The position numbers were made by a program, and so were the translations under genes. The notes beneath the pieces are model-generated. The model had not been told where the DNA came from. It made no database searches and worked only from the letters and a program-made list of their open reading frames with translations. Of a stretch of 64,000 nucleotides of DNA, positions 8,424 through 17,499 are shown piece after piece. Source of the DNA: CAVTQY01 sp963736975 (lineage in GTDB: Bacteria; Pseudomonadota; Alphaproteobacteria; Acetobacterales; Acetobacteraceae); contig CAVTQY010000001.1 of NCBI GenBank assembly GCA_963736975.1, forward strand, positions 744,001-808,000, read 5' to 3'. Position 1 is the first letter of the stretch, and each line of letters opens with the position of its first letter.

Positions 8424-8452
8424 CCACGTCGTGTTCTTGTATCAGAACGCTG

Positions 8453-9193
8453 TCACCGCCCAATCCCATGCAGAACAAAATGCGCCAGCGCCCGCCCGAT
8501 GCACTCATGCAGCAATGAAACCGCCGCTGCCTGATCCGATGGCGGCGTGCGCTCGAGATCCAGCAGACCCTGGTCGGCCCAGTCGTGCATCAGGTCGAAC
8601 CGGTGGAACAGGTTGGCGCCGGGCAGCGCCGCCGCCGCCGCCATCGCCTGCTCGTACGGCGGGAGGTCGGTGTTCGCGCGCAACATACGGCTGAACTGTG
8701 GGTCGATCAGCACCAGGTTGCCACCCTGCGCGGCAACCAGCTCCGCGCCCTGCTCCAACGTGTCGCTGAGCTCGTCAGGACTCGTTCCGCGCACCGCCTC
8801 GACCGTGCCGGTCTGCCAGAGCACAAGCTGATACCGCTGACGCGCGAGGTCAGTGCGAAGCTGCTCCAGAAGCTGATCCGCGCTCAAGCCCCGGCCGCCC
8901 TGCACGGTCAGCCGAAACGTCACGTTCGGCAGGATTTTCGTCAGCGCCTGTATCATCCGATAGGGGAATCCAATCTTCCCACTGGCGGCCGTGCTGGCCG
9001 ACCCCAGTGCCAGCACATTGATCGGGGCGCCGGCTCGCATGGCGGTGGCCAGATTGTCGAGCAACTGATCCGGGGTTGAATTCTCGCCCGCCGGCGGACA
9101 GGCCGCCGGCAAGTCAGCTTCAGGCGTGGCCCAGGCCGCCGGCGGCGCGGCCGCGAGCAGTGCGATCAACGCCAAACGCGCGAGCCGGCTCAT
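8453..9193 (-). CDS. Secreted SGNH/GDSL-like hydrolase
   Basis: 246 residues from ATG 9193, with a signal peptide (about residues 1-23, hydrophobic 'LALIALLAAAPPAAWA'). A block-I-like 'VLALGSAS' stands where GDS is usual, and the C-terminal block resembles an SGNH fold, so I call it SGNH-like with a degenerate Ser motif. The open frame could be extended upstream, but the signal peptide fixes this start. Its first 74 bases overlap the end of the OpgC-type gene in another frame. The pair probably works on envelope glycans: an acyltransferase plus a periplasmic esterase-fold protein. Confidence 0.7.
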   Translation of the reverse strand: MSRLARLALIALLAAAPPAAWATPEADLPAACPPAGENSTPDQLLDNLATAMRAGAPINVLALGSASTAASGKIGFPYRMIQALTKILPNVTFRLTVQGGRGLSADQLLEQLRTDLARQRYQLVLWQTGTVEAVRGTSPDELSDTLEQGAELVAAQGGNLVLIDPQFSRMLRANTDLPPYEQAMAAAAALPGANLFHRFDLMHDWADQGLLDLERTPPSDQAAAVSLLHECIGRALAHFVLHGIGR

Positions 9194-10346
9194 GAGACAC
9201 TGGCGTAACAGTCTGCGCTGGCTGCGGCAAGGGCGTCTGATGCACCCGAGGCCGGCCAGCACGGCGATACCAAGCAGCAATGAACGCGACCGCAACCATA
9301 GAGACGATGCCGCCCCCGTTAACCACAAGCTGCATCACCGGCCCCTCGCTGATCTCCAGCGCCATTCGTCCGAACAAGCCGATGAAAATCCCGAAGCAGA
9401 ACACCGGCAGCGAATGCTGGCCCATCAGCACGAAGGGCGCTGCGACCCGCAATTCGAGCCACGCGGCACCGGCCGGCACCAGACGGATTGCGAGCCAAGT
9501 AAACGCCGCTATCGAGGCCAATCGCACAGGATCGAGATTGGTCTTGTCGATCGACAGCAGATCGTGCGTGAAGCGCCAGGGCAACACTGCTGCGAGACGC
9601 GGATGCTGCCACAGGCCGAAGATCACCAGTAGCCCGCCGACAACAACCAGTACGGCGAGCCCGTCCAGCACTCGCGGCAGCGGCAAACGCGCCGGCGGTG
9701 CATAGGCCAGTACCGCGCCGGTCATGAACAGAAGTTGCCAAGCCAGCGGATTGAAGAACCACCCGTCGTCGGTCCAGGAAGGAAAATTCAGATGCCCGAC
9801 GCGTGCGCCGAGATAGAGTGCCACCGATAGGCCGAGCAGCAGTTTCGGCCGGCGCAGCAGCGGCATCGCGAGCGCGAACATCAGCAGCAGCACGATATAA
9901 AGCGGCAGGATGTTCAACAGGCTCGGCTGATAACGCAGCGTCAGCACCTGCATCAGCGCCTGATACGGAGCGTCGGCCAGGACGTTGAGCCTGCTTTCGT
10001 CCAGGTAGTTCAGGTGGTTGAGCGCCGTCGCCCAATAGGAAAGCTGCGCGGCATAGACGACAAACAGAAAGATATGCGCGATGTAGAGTGTCCAGGCGCG
10101 CTGGACCGCCCCCGCGGCACCATACAGATAGCCGTCGCGGTCCATGGCCGAGGCGTACGCCTTGCCGGCACCGAACCCGGCGAGCAGCACGAACACCTCG
10201 GCTGCATCGCACAGTGCCACATTCTGCAGGCTGACCTGGCCCATCACGTTGCCGGGGATGTGATCGGTGTAAATCCACCAGAGCGCGAGGCCCCGGAAGA
10301 AATCCACCCGCAGGTCGCGCCCGGCGCTGCTGCGGATCAATGCCAT
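9120..10346 (-). CDS. OpgC-type membrane acyltransferase
   Basis: 408 residues, integral membrane, with about ten hydrophobic segments. The start 'RDLRVDFFRGLALWWIYTDHIPGN' carries the Arg-Asp...Asp-His pattern of the OpgC/acyltransferase family, which modifies osmoregulated periplasmic glucans or related glycans. The C-terminus is a hydrophilic Pro/Arg-rich tail that is read in another frame by the start of the SGNH gene (74-base overlap). No glucan synthase genes are nearby, so the acceptor glycan is unknown. Confidence 0.85.
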   Translation of the reverse strand: MALIRSSAGRDLRVDFFRGLALWWIYTDHIPGNVMGQVSLQNVALCDAAEVFVLLAGFGAGKAYASAMDRDGYLYGAAGAVQRAWTLYIAHIFLFVVYAAQLSYWATALNHLNYLDESRLNVLADAPYQALMQVLTLRYQPSLLNILPLYIVLLLMFALAMPLLRRPKLLLGLSVALYLGARVGHLNFPSWTDDGWFFNPLAWQLLFMTGAVLAYAPPARLPLPRVLDGLAVLVVVGGLLVIFGLWQHPRLAAVLPWRFTHDLLSIDKTNLDPVRLASIAAFTWLAIRLVPAGAAWLELRVAAPFVLMGQHSLPVFCFGIFIGLFGRMALEISEGPVMQLVVNGGGIVSMVAVAFIAAWYRRAGRPRVHQTPLPQPAQTVTPVSHEPARAFGVDRTARGRAAGGLGHA

Positions 10347-10399
10347 GGGGGCAGTTTACCAGACCGGGTCCGAATCCCGGAAAGCAGAAACGATGCGGG

Positions 10400-11147
10400 T
10401 CAGACCAGCATTCGGGCCACTTGTTCTATGTCGGAAGCGGCCAATGACATCGGGTGGCGCGACAGCAACAGGGCCTGTCGCCTTATTGCCTCCGGAACCC
10501 GCTGATCGCGACGAACAATGCCAGCGAAAGCAGGCACTTGCCCAAGGAAGGCAGCACAGGCACGACGGAGTGTGTCATAGGTGCGCTCGCCCACGGCCGG
10601 GTTCGAACGCCTGATTCACGATAACGCGAGCATCGCCCCGCGGCCGGTCGGCGGCATGCAGTTTCAGCACGGCATAGGCATCGGTCAGGCTCGTCGGCTC
10701 GTCGGTCGCGATAACGACCAGGGTGTCCGCGACCGCTGCCAGGCGTCGCACCCCACGTTCCAGCCCCGCCCCGAGATCGACCAGCACCAGCTCATACCCT
10801 GCCGCCGCATCGGCGAGCACCGCCAGGAGCGTATCGAGCGCCGCCGCGCCGATGCCGGCCAGGGCGCCCGACCCGGATCGGCCGGCCAGGATGTCGAAGC
10901 CGGCGTCATGGCGAATGATTGCATCTGCAAGCGTCGCCTTGCCATCCAGCACTCCGGCCAGATCAACAGCGGGGGTCAATCCCAATTGTATATCGACATT
11001 TGCCAGACCCAGATCGCCGTCGATCAGCAGCACGCGACGCCCTCGCCGCGCCAGAGCGTGCGCCAGGGCAATGGCAAGACATGTCTTCCCGACGCCCCCT
11101 TTTCCGGAAGCGATCGCGATCACACGGCCTGTGGTCTTGGCGGTCAT
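10400..11147 (-). pseudogene. flhG: Flagellar number/site regulator FlhG (MinD/ParA ATPase), frameshifted
   Basis: The first part (11147 to ~10600) has a deviant Walker A 'KGGVGKT' (residues 16-22), 'LIDGDLGLANVD' and 'LVLVDLGAG', as in FlhG/FleN ATPases. The C-terminal part ('GERTYDTLRRACAAFL ... ALLLSRHP') continues in another frame to 10400. One extra base in the GGG at 10599-10601 explains the break. FlhG limits flagellar number by acting on FlhF and the master regulator. Its start overlaps the flhF end by 4 bases. With the extra base removed the protein would be ~248 residues, normal for the family. Confidence 0.85.
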
Positions 11148-12013
11148 ACGGCTTGTCCCGGAATGGTGAGACGCGCAGCCAGGAACGCGGGTGTCAGCGG
11201 AACCAAGCCGTCAGCCGCGCCGCTGCCGACCCCCGCCTCGGTCAGCGCAAGGCGACCCGCCGCCGCCGCAGCCAGCACCCCGCCCAGCCGGCGCGACAGG
11301 TCGAGACGCGTCGCCACCATCAACGTGGCGCCCATCTGCTGGTAAGCGGCGCCGAGTTCGGCCGCCTCCTCCGCTTGCAGGCCGGCTGGCAATACCAGAA
11401 CCACGGTCGCGCCGGCGGTGGCGGCGAGGACCGCCGTCTCGTCCCGCTGCGCCTGATCGAAGGGATCAGACCCGGGCGTGTCGATCAGCACCATGCCATC
11501 TCCCTTGCGCGCCAGTGCCCGGCTGAGGGCCACCGGATTGCTGGCGAGCACAAGCTCGATCCCAAGCAGACGGGTGAACGCGGCGAGTTGCTCGGCTGCG
11601 CCGGCGCGCTTGCCGTCGGCGGTGATCACCACCGGCGCGGTGCCCGCCATGACCAGGCGCGTGGCGAGCCGGGCCACCGTCAGCGTCTTGCCGGCACCAG
11701 GCGGGCCGACAATCAGCAACCGTGTCGCGTCGAGCGGCAGGGCGGCGAAGCTCAATGTACCGGCGAGCGCCACCTCCAGCGGGCCGCGGCACAGCGGCGG
11801 ATGCAATGCCTCGGGGACCGTGTGATACTCCAGCACCCGGCGCCGAGCCGGATCCTCCGGCAACGGTTCCGGTGCCGGCTCGAGCGCCGCCGTGATCTCC
11901 ACCCCGTCCGCGACACGGCGGGTCGCAAGTATGAGCGCGTCGGGCCCCAGCTCGGCGCGCACGCGCGCCATGGCCGCCGCCATGTTCGGCGCGCGATAGA
12001 GCTTGAGGCGCAT
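11144..12013 (-). CDS. flhF: Flagellar biosynthesis SRP-type GTPase FlhF
   Basis: Places the flagellum at the pole. It has 289 residues: a B-like N-terminal segment ('LKLYRAPNMAAAMARVRAELGPDALIL', 3-30), then a G domain with P-loop GPPGAGKT at 103-110, 'VITADGKRAGAAEQL' in place of the SRP 'DTxRxxAxxQL' stretch, and 'VLIDTPG' for switch II. It is shorter than many FlhF proteins because the linker is short. It starts at ATG 12013 and is coupled to flhG. No other flagellar genes are in the window. Confidence 0.92.
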   Translation of the reverse strand: MRLKLYRAPNMAAAMARVRAELGPDALILATRRVADGVEITAALEPAPEPLPEDPARRRVLEYHTVPEALHPPLCRGPLEVALAGTLSFAALPLDATRLLIVGPPGAGKTLTVARLATRLVMAGTAPVVITADGKRAGAAEQLAAFTRLLGIELVLASNPVALSRALARKGDGMVLIDTPGSDPFDQAQRDETAVLAATAGATVVLVLPAGLQAEEAAELGAAYQQMGATLMVATRLDLSRRLGGVLAAAAAGRLALTEAGVGSGAADGLVPLTPAFLAARLTIPGQAV

Positions 12014-12088
12014 ACCTCCAGGCTAGAACGAAGGGGTTGCCTGACCGTGAACGCCTGCCCAATGCTTTCGGCCAACAAAGGGATCGCA

Positions 12089-12650
12089 ATGGACGCACTT
12101 GATATGCTGCTCAGCCGGGACTCCGCGCTGAAACTCGAGCCCCCGGCGCCAACGCCGGAAGCGCTCGACCGCATGTTCGAACAGCGCCGTGCGGGCGCCG
12201 GACCATGGTCGGCTGCGCCCCTGGCATTTCGTTGTTGTGCCCACGGAGAAGCGCGAGCGCCTGGGCGAGATCATGGCGAACTCGCTCCGCCGGCGCGAGC
12301 CCGGCGCATCCGCCGACATGCTGCAACGCGAGCGGGACAAGGCGTTGCGCGCGCCCCTTATCGTCGTGGTCGCGGCGCGCATCCAGAAGGGCCACAAAAT
12401 CCCGGAGTCGGAGCAGTTCGCCTCGACTGCCGCCGCTGCCCAGAACATCATGCTGGCCGCGCATGCCCAGGGCTATGGCGCAATGTGGAAGACCGGCGCC
12501 CCAGCGTACGATGCCGGTGTCAAACTGGCGCTCGGCCTCACCTCCGAGGATGAGATTGTCGGCTTCCTCTATCTCGGCACCCGCGTCGGCGGGCCCTCGC
12601 CCGCGAGCCGCCCGGTCGCGCGGGACCACGTCTCCATCTGGCAGGGATGA
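12089..12650 (+). pseudogene. Nitroreductase family protein (YdjA-like), frameshifted
   Basis: From ATG 12089 the N-terminus 'MDALDMLLSRDSALKL' and 'ALDRMFEQ' match small FMN nitroreductases. The rest, 'VRAPDHGRLRPWHFVVV' to 'GTRVGGPSPASRPVARDH', lies in the next frame. One extra base near 12185 explains it; its removal gives a normal ~186-residue protein. The motifs 'RRSRDS'-type start, 'APDHGRLRPW' and 'NIMLAAHAQGYGAMWKTG' are FMN-binding features of the family. It is divergent from flhF. Whether the indel is real is uncertain. Confidence 0.8.
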
Positions 12651-12755
12651 CGGCCGCCATCGGTTCCATGCGGCTCACGGACGCCGCCGACGCCGCCGCT
12701 TTGATCCGGACTGCCTCCGCCTGATACCGGCGTGGCCAGAACCACGAGACACGGA

Positions 12756-13925
12756 ATGGGAGTCCGCGCCTGGATCATCCTGAGTGCGCTGGCGCTCTCC
12801 CGCGTGGCCTTTGGATACCAGTTCCAGGCCGTCGCCAGCCTTGGTCCCGACCTGATGGCTCGCCTGCATCTAGATTACGCCGGGCTTGGCTCCCTGATCG
12901 GCGCGTATATGGTTCCCGGGCTCGTCGCTGCGCTCCCATTGGGATTGCTGGGGCGCCGCTTCGGAGACCGAGCCGTGCTCGGCGGCGGTCTTGTCCTGAT
13001 GACGCTGGGCGGCTTGGTCGGCACATCCGCCGACAGCGCCTTTTTCATCGCGGCCGGCCGTTTCGTTTCCGGTGTCGGCGCCGTCGCCATGATTGTACTG
13101 CAAAGCAAGATCATCGCCGACTGGTTCCGCGGGCAGCGCTTCATACCGGCCATCAGTATCTCGGTTGCTGCCTACCCGCTCGGCGTCGGGCTCAGCCAGA
13201 TCATGCATCCCGTGCTGGTACGGCATTTCGGGTGGTCCACCGCATTCTTGTCAGGCGCGGCGGTCGCCGCTCTGGCGGCCGGGCTGTTCCTCGCCTGCTT
13301 TCGCCGCGCGCCTCACGTCGAGGCCGTCTCGCATGGCGTTTCCTTCCCAAGTCTCAGAGAATGCTGGCTGCTGTTGCTCTCCGGCCTCATTTGGACCGCG
13401 TACACTGCTGGTTATACGGGATTTCTGTCGTACGTGCCCTCGCTGATGGCGACCCGCGGAGAGAGCCTGGCGCTGACCGGGCTCGTGATCGCCATCGCCA
13501 CCTGGGGCACCGTGCCGCCGACGCTGATCGGCGGCGGACTTGTGGGAAGGTTCGGCGCCTGGCGGATGTTCGTGGTCGGCACCGTCGCCCTGGTGATCGG
13601 CATGGCGGGGTTCGGGGCGCTGGATTGGCCGATCGTTTGGGCCATTCTGGTGGGCGTGGCCGGATCACTGCACCCCAGCGTCATCATGGCGATCGCCACC
13701 CTGTCGGCCAGAGCCGAGAACCGAGCTGTCGGCATGGGGGTTTTCTACACTCTCTACTACGCTGGCGGGGCAGTCATACCGGCGCTGTGCGGTCGCGCCG
13801 CGGACGCCTACGGCAGTCCGGCCGGCGCTATGTTCGCCGCGTCGGCTGTCTCCGCCGTCGCCATCCCGCTGTATATGTTGCATCGCCGGTTCGGGGCGCA
13901 CGCGACGATGCTGATGCGGACGTGA
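12756..13925 (+). CDS. MFS transporter (CynX/NimT-like)
   Basis: About 389 residues with 12 predicted membrane helices and the loop motif 'GLLGRRFGDRAVLGGG' after helix 2, as in major facilitator proteins. Repeated Gly/Ala-rich helices and 'GVGAVAMIVLQSKIIADWF' resemble cyanate/nitroimidazole-type MFS exporters. Two starts are possible: GTG 12732 and ATG 12756. Neither has a strong ribosome binding site, and I use the ATG. The substrate is unknown. It follows the nitroreductase on the same strand by about 105 bases, a pairing that would fit nitro-compound handling, but this is only suggestive. Confidence 0.85.
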   Translation: MGVRAWIILSALALSRVAFGYQFQAVASLGPDLMARLHLDYAGLGSLIGAYMVPGLVAALPLGLLGRRFGDRAVLGGGLVLMTLGGLVGTSADSAFFIAAGRFVSGVGAVAMIVLQSKIIADWFRGQRFIPAISISVAAYPLGVGLSQIMHPVLVRHFGWSTAFLSGAAVAALAAGLFLACFRRAPHVEAVSHGVSFPSLRECWLLLLSGLIWTAYTAGYTGFLSYVPSLMATRGESLALTGLVIAIATWGTVPPTLIGGGLVGRFGAWRMFVVGTVALVIGMAGFGALDWPIVWAILVGVAGSLHPSVIMAIATLSARAENRAVGMGVFYTLYYAGGAVIPALCGRAADAYGSPAGAMFAASAVSAVAIPLYMLHRRFGAHATMLMRT

Positions 13926-13939
13926 AAGCCCCTTGGCCT

Positions 13940-14722
13940 TCAGCGATGCATGATCAGCGGCACCGCGGCGTGTTCCAGCACGTGCCGCGTGACGCCGCCC
14001 AGGATGAGTTGCCGCAGCCTGGAGTGGGAGTAGGCGCCCATCACCAGCAGATCGCAGTCGAACTCGCCGGCTGCGGCCAGCAGCCCGGCGCCCACGATGT
14101 TGTTGATCGACCGGAACATTGCGGCGTCAGTGTCGATGCCATGCGCATCCAGGTAGTCGGCGAGGTCCGGCGCCGCCGGTCCGCGCCGTTGGTATTCATC
14201 AGACCAGAGGATGCGGACGGCAGCAGCCCGATGCAGCCATGGCAAGGCCGAAAGCACCGCTGAGGCCGACTCTGCCGACCCGTTCCAGCCCAGGCAGATA
14301 CGCGTGCCGATGGCGGTCGGAGCGGCGCGCGGCGCGATCATGACCGGCTGGCCGGAATCGAACAGCACGGCGTGCAGCGCCTCGGAGGATGATGTTTCTT
14401 CGCCGCTGGCCGGATGCGGGACCACCGTCAGGTCGGCCAGCCGCGCCTGATTCGCAACGGTATCCGCCTGCCGGCCCACCGACGCGGTGAAACTCGCGGT
14501 CGCTGTTTCAGCCCCGGGCTTTGCCTCCGCGACCGCTACCCCCTGTGCCGCGACACAGCGATCGAACACGGCGCGCATGGCGCTTTCCTGACTCCGGTCG
14601 GATGCGACGTGCAGCACCGCAAGGTGTGCCTGCCACGATCGGGCGGCCATTAGCCCGGTGGTCAGCGCCGCTTCGGCGGTCGCGGTCGTCTGCAACGGCA
14701 ACAACAGCTTGCGGATGGCCAT
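13940..14722 (-). CDS. Universal stress protein (UspA-type, tandem)
   Basis: 260 residues with two UspA-like halves. The C-terminal half ends in 'LVMGAYSHSRLRQLILGGVTRHVL', the ATP-binding G-x2-G-x9-G(S/T)-type motif. The N-terminal half ('KLLLPLQTTATAEAALTTGLMAARSWQAHLAVLHV') is degenerate. The start ATG 14722 is preceded by GGAGG, which rules out the longer frame. It begins one base after the DUF5662 stop, so both genes are likely on one transcript. Role: stress tolerance, partner unknown. Confidence 0.9.
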   Translation of the reverse strand: MAIRKLLLPLQTTATAEAALTTGLMAARSWQAHLAVLHVASDRSQESAMRAVFDRCVAAQGVAVAEAKPGAETATASFTASVGRQADTVANQARLADLTVVPHPASGEETSSSEALHAVLFDSGQPVMIAPRAAPTAIGTRICLGWNGSAESASAVLSALPWLHRAAAVRILWSDEYQRRGPAAPDLADYLDAHGIDTDAAMFRSINNIVGAGLLAAAGEFDCDLLVMGAYSHSRLRQLILGGVTRHVLEHAAVPLIMHR

Positions 14723-14723
14723 C

Positions 14724-15218
14724 TCACGCTCCTCCGCGATCGGTTGATTCATCGCGCCCGGCAGCAGGCCACCGCTCGAGCGTGTTGGCTAGGATGCTTG
14801 CGAGCTGCGGCTCGATCCCGAACAGCCGCACATTATAGTCGAGCCTGACCCCGTCCGCCGGGTTGCGTTCCGCCGCAGCCATCCAGTCGCACACCATCTC
14901 CACCACGTCGAACAAATCCATCCCGGCGATGCCCTGGTCGTAATGCTCGGGGTGATGCGTGTTGCGCCGGTAATGATGAACGAGCGCCGGTCCGGCTGCC
15001 TGCATCACCGCGTCCCACTCCGGCGAGCCGTAAGCGACGCCTTGCAGCGCCGGCAGCACCCGGTCGAGCACCGGTTTCTCCTCAGCACCGAACTTGCTCG
15101 CGTCGTGCACGGCGCATCGCCGCAGCATCTCGGCCACGAACGTCCCGATACGATCGCGCACGGCCTGGATATGGGCCAGCGTGTCGGCGCGGCTGTCATA
15201 TCCGCTCATCCCCGTCAT
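14724..15218 (-). CDS. DUF5662 family protein
   Basis: 164 residues. The signature 'VHDASKF' followed by 'HHYRRNTHHPEHY' and 'DVVEMVCDWMAA' defines this family, whose His/Asp pattern suggests an HD-like metal-binding helical fold. No function is established. It overlaps the recX stop by 4 bases and is followed at once by the universal stress gene, forming recX-DUF5662-usp. Confidence 0.85.
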   Translation of the reverse strand: MTGMSGYDSRADTLAHIQAVRDRIGTFVAEMLRRCAVHDASKFGAEEKPVLDRVLPALQGVAYGSPEWDAVMQAAGPALVHHYRRNTHHPEHYDQGIAGMDLFDVVEMVCDWMAAAERNPADGVRLDYNVRLFGIEPQLASILANTLERWPAAGRDESTDRGGA

Positions 15219-15793
15219 CCCTGACGCAGGCGCCGCAGCAGCGCCTCCGCGGCATCGCGATCCATGGCGAGCGCGCGCCGCGCCACCGGTTGCGAAAACC
15301 CCGCTCGCGCCATCGCACCAAGTTCCTTCATTCGCGCTGCCGCGTCCGGCGGAGCGGCGCGAAACGGTCCGATCCGCCGCCGCGAGGCAAGCTCGACGGC
15401 CGCCGCCAACTCAGCCTCTTCGTCCGCCGGCAGGACGGCGCGAGCAGTTTCGCCGTCCACACCCTTTGCCGCGAGATATGCTGCAATCGCCCGCCGCGAC
15501 CGCCCGTTGCGGGCGAGGCTGCGCGCGCGGGCGGCGGCAAACGCGGCGTTATCCACCGCCCCCGCTGCCGTCAGTCGTGTCACCACCGTTCGAACGGTGC
15601 GGCGCGCCTCCGCGAGCTGTGCCTGGGCAGTATCGCCGGGCTGCTCACGTGCCCAGCGGTCCACCCGGCGATCCAGCACGCGGCGCAACCCCGCTTCAGT
15701 CGCCGCGTACCGGGCGAGGTAAGCCAGCGCCGCTTCGTGCAGCGACGCTTCGTCAGGCAGCGAAACCGGTCGGCGCCCAATGCCTCGGGACAT
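15215..15793 (-). CDS. recX: Regulatory protein RecX
   Basis: 192 residues, a modulator of RecA filament extension. It contains the three-helix repeats typical of RecX ('ALAYLARYAATEAGLRRVLDRRV', 'AARARSLARNGRSRRAIAAYLAAKGV', and the last 'MARAGFSQPVARRAL'). recA is not in the window. It is flanked by the GT9 gene 3 bases upstream and DUF5662 overlapping downstream, so translation is probably coupled. Confidence 0.88.
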   Translation of the reverse strand: MSRGIGRRPVSLPDEASLHEAALAYLARYAATEAGLRRVLDRRVDRWAREQPGDTAQAQLAEARRTVRTVVTRLTAAGAVDNAAFAAARARSLARNGRSRRAIAAYLAAKGVDGETARAVLPADEEAELAAAVELASRRRIGPFRAAPPDAAARMKELGAMARAGFSQPVARRALAMDRDAAEALLRRLRQG

Positions 15794-15796
15794 GCG

Positions 15797-16708
15797 TCAT
15801 TGATGCCATGCCGGGACGAGCGGGCAAACAGATTCCCCCAAAAGCCGCTTCGCGGTGTCCAGCACCCGCTCGACCGGCAGTGCCCGCATGTCCGCCCCGT
15901 CGCCGACCACGGCGGCGGCCCGCCGGCCCGCCGGAGCGTATTCTTCCGCCGACGTGGGACCGAACAGGCCGAGGGTCGGCGTCCCCGTCGCGGCGGCGAG
16001 ATGCATCAGGCCCGAGTCGTTGCCGATGAAGAGCGCCGTGCGGGAGAGGCAGGCCGCCACTTGCGGCAGCGACAGCCGCCCGGTCAGGTCGATCGCCTCC
16101 GGCAAGGCCGCCAGCAACGGCGCTGCCATCTCCCGTTCCTGCTCGCCCGGGCCGGCGAACACGGCAGGGATCGCGCCCGGCAGCGGCCCGTCCGCCAACC
16201 GGCGGAACAGCATGGCGAAGCGCTCCGCGGGCCAGACCTTCGGGGCCCAGTTGGCGGTCGGCCCGAGCGCAACGACCGGTCCACGCGGGATGAGCGCTTC
16301 TGCCTTCGCATCGTCCTCGGCGGCCGTCCAGGCCACGGGAAGCGGCGGCGGGTCCAGGCCCAGCATGGCGGCGAGCTGTGCGATCTTGTGTCCCGCCTGC
16401 CGCCGCATCACCGCACGCCGCCCCGTGCGCACCATGTAGGCCAGGGCCGAGCCGCGGATATCCACCACGAGGTCCCAACGCCGCGCCGCCGCCCAGGCCC
16501 AGAACGAGACCCAGTGCAGGTCCCACTGGTGCTTGTCGAGGACCAAGGTGCGCTCGCGGTTCGGCATGCGGGCGAACACGCCTTCCGCGAAGGGGCCGCA
16601 GGCCACCGTGATTCGCGCCGCCGGGTGGGTGCGGATCAGGTGATCGAGCAGTCCCGTGGACAGGACAGCATCGCCGACCCGGTTGGACGTCACGAAGAGG
16701 ACACGCAT
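15797..16708 (-). CDS. Glycosyltransferase family 9 (heptosyltransferase-like)
   Basis: 303 residues from ATG 16708 ('MRVLFVTSNRVGDAVLSTGLL'). The N-terminal Rossmann half opens with the family 'NRVGD' motif, and the C-terminal half has 'FIGNDSGLMHLAAATGTPTLGLFGPT', the ADP-heptose-binding signature of GT9. It probably adds a sugar to lipopolysaccharide core on the cytoplasmic face. An upstream in-frame ATG at 16723 would add five residues. It heads the gt9-recX-DUF5662-usp string. Confidence 0.9.
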   Translation of the reverse strand: MRVLFVTSNRVGDAVLSTGLLDHLIRTHPAARITVACGPFAEGVFARMPNRERTLVLDKHQWDLHWVSFWAWAAARRWDLVVDIRGSALAYMVRTGRRAVMRRQAGHKIAQLAAMLGLDPPPLPVAWTAAEDDAKAEALIPRGPVVALGPTANWAPKVWPAERFAMLFRRLADGPLPGAIPAVFAGPGEQEREMAAPLLAALPEAIDLTGRLSLPQVAACLSRTALFIGNDSGLMHLAAATGTPTLGLFGPTSAEEYAPAGRRAAAVVGDGADMRALPVERVLDTAKRLLGESVCPLVPAWHQ

Positions 16709-16723
16709 CGTGTTGCGGCGCAT

Positions 16724-17499
16724 AGCCGAAACAGCACGGGGAGCAAACGTGCGGGATCCAGGCTATTCTCATCTGTGTCTCACCGGCCGGTACGCGAGAT
16801 GGCGGATCATGGGGTGAGACAGTGGGCGAAGTGAATGGTCTCCGACACCAATGGGGTATTTGCCCGGGGGCGGTTAGCGGGCCGCAACAACTCGCGATCG
16901 CAAGCATTTAACACGGAGGGCGCAGAGAACCCGAGATCACAAAGATGATTTTGAGGCCCCGTGCCAGGAGCAGGAGTGGTTACAATAAATCCTTCTGTAT
17001 GACCTCGGCCTAGCGAGGGCGGCCTGGTCGCGGCGGCGGAGGTCTTCGGGGTCGTCGGTGAGCGGGGGCGGCAGCGCGCCGCGCAGCGTGTAAAGGAGGT
17101 GGTAGTAGCTGGCGGGCGGGAGGTCCGTGTCGGAGAGAGTGGCCATGGCGGGGGAGTGTAGCGTTAGTTGTACTGCCTGGGCAAGAGTTAGTTTGGATGT
17201 CTGCCCGCCGCTGCCAGACCGGGTCGGCCCGGTGCGCGTGAACCGGCAGGAGATATAGAAGGCGCGAAGTTTGCGTTTTATACTAACCGGCTAAACTATC
17301 GAGTCTCGCGCGCGGCGGGCGGCAAGCTGCGCGGTGCCATTTCCTTGCGGCCATCTTGATCAGGCCGGTGTTGTTTGCGAGAAGCAGAAAAGTTGGAAAC
17401 CACAGATGCACACAGATTCACACAGATGAAGTCGGCCGGCACGCGATAGCCGCTTTCGCGGGGTCGCAATGACACGGTCAGTGCCTCCGGCGCTTTCCG
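16724..17499. other. 776-bp stretch with little coding potential
   Basis: Between the GT9 and serine hydrolase genes. It holds the truncated hypothetical at 16937-17146, and near 17400-17428 a run of ACAGA/CACAGAT repeats of the kind often seen in spacer DNA. GC falls around 17260-17310. No tRNA, terminator or convincing gene was seen in the rest. Confidence 0.5.
16937..17146 (-). pseudogene. Truncated small hypothetical gene
   Basis: 69 residues. The first ~45 ('ASYYHLLYTLRGALPPPLTDDPEDL' and 'RRRDQAALA') resemble the N-terminus of small hypothetical proteins that I associate with Acetobacteraceae. The rest turns into Arg/Ser/Cys-rich sequence without conservation, as if the original 3' part were lost. 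Possibly related to the frameshifted gene at 47831. No function is known. Confidence 0.35.

Noticed and set aside
10919..12553. A 544-codon plus-strand frame over flhG/flhF and the nitroreductase.
   Set aside because: Only its last part is the true nitroreductase N-terminus; the rest is antisense to flhF and flhG.
17396..17430. A possible CRISPR-like or tandem array in ACAGA/CACAGAT repeats.
   Set aside because: The repeats are short and irregular without spacers of fixed length.
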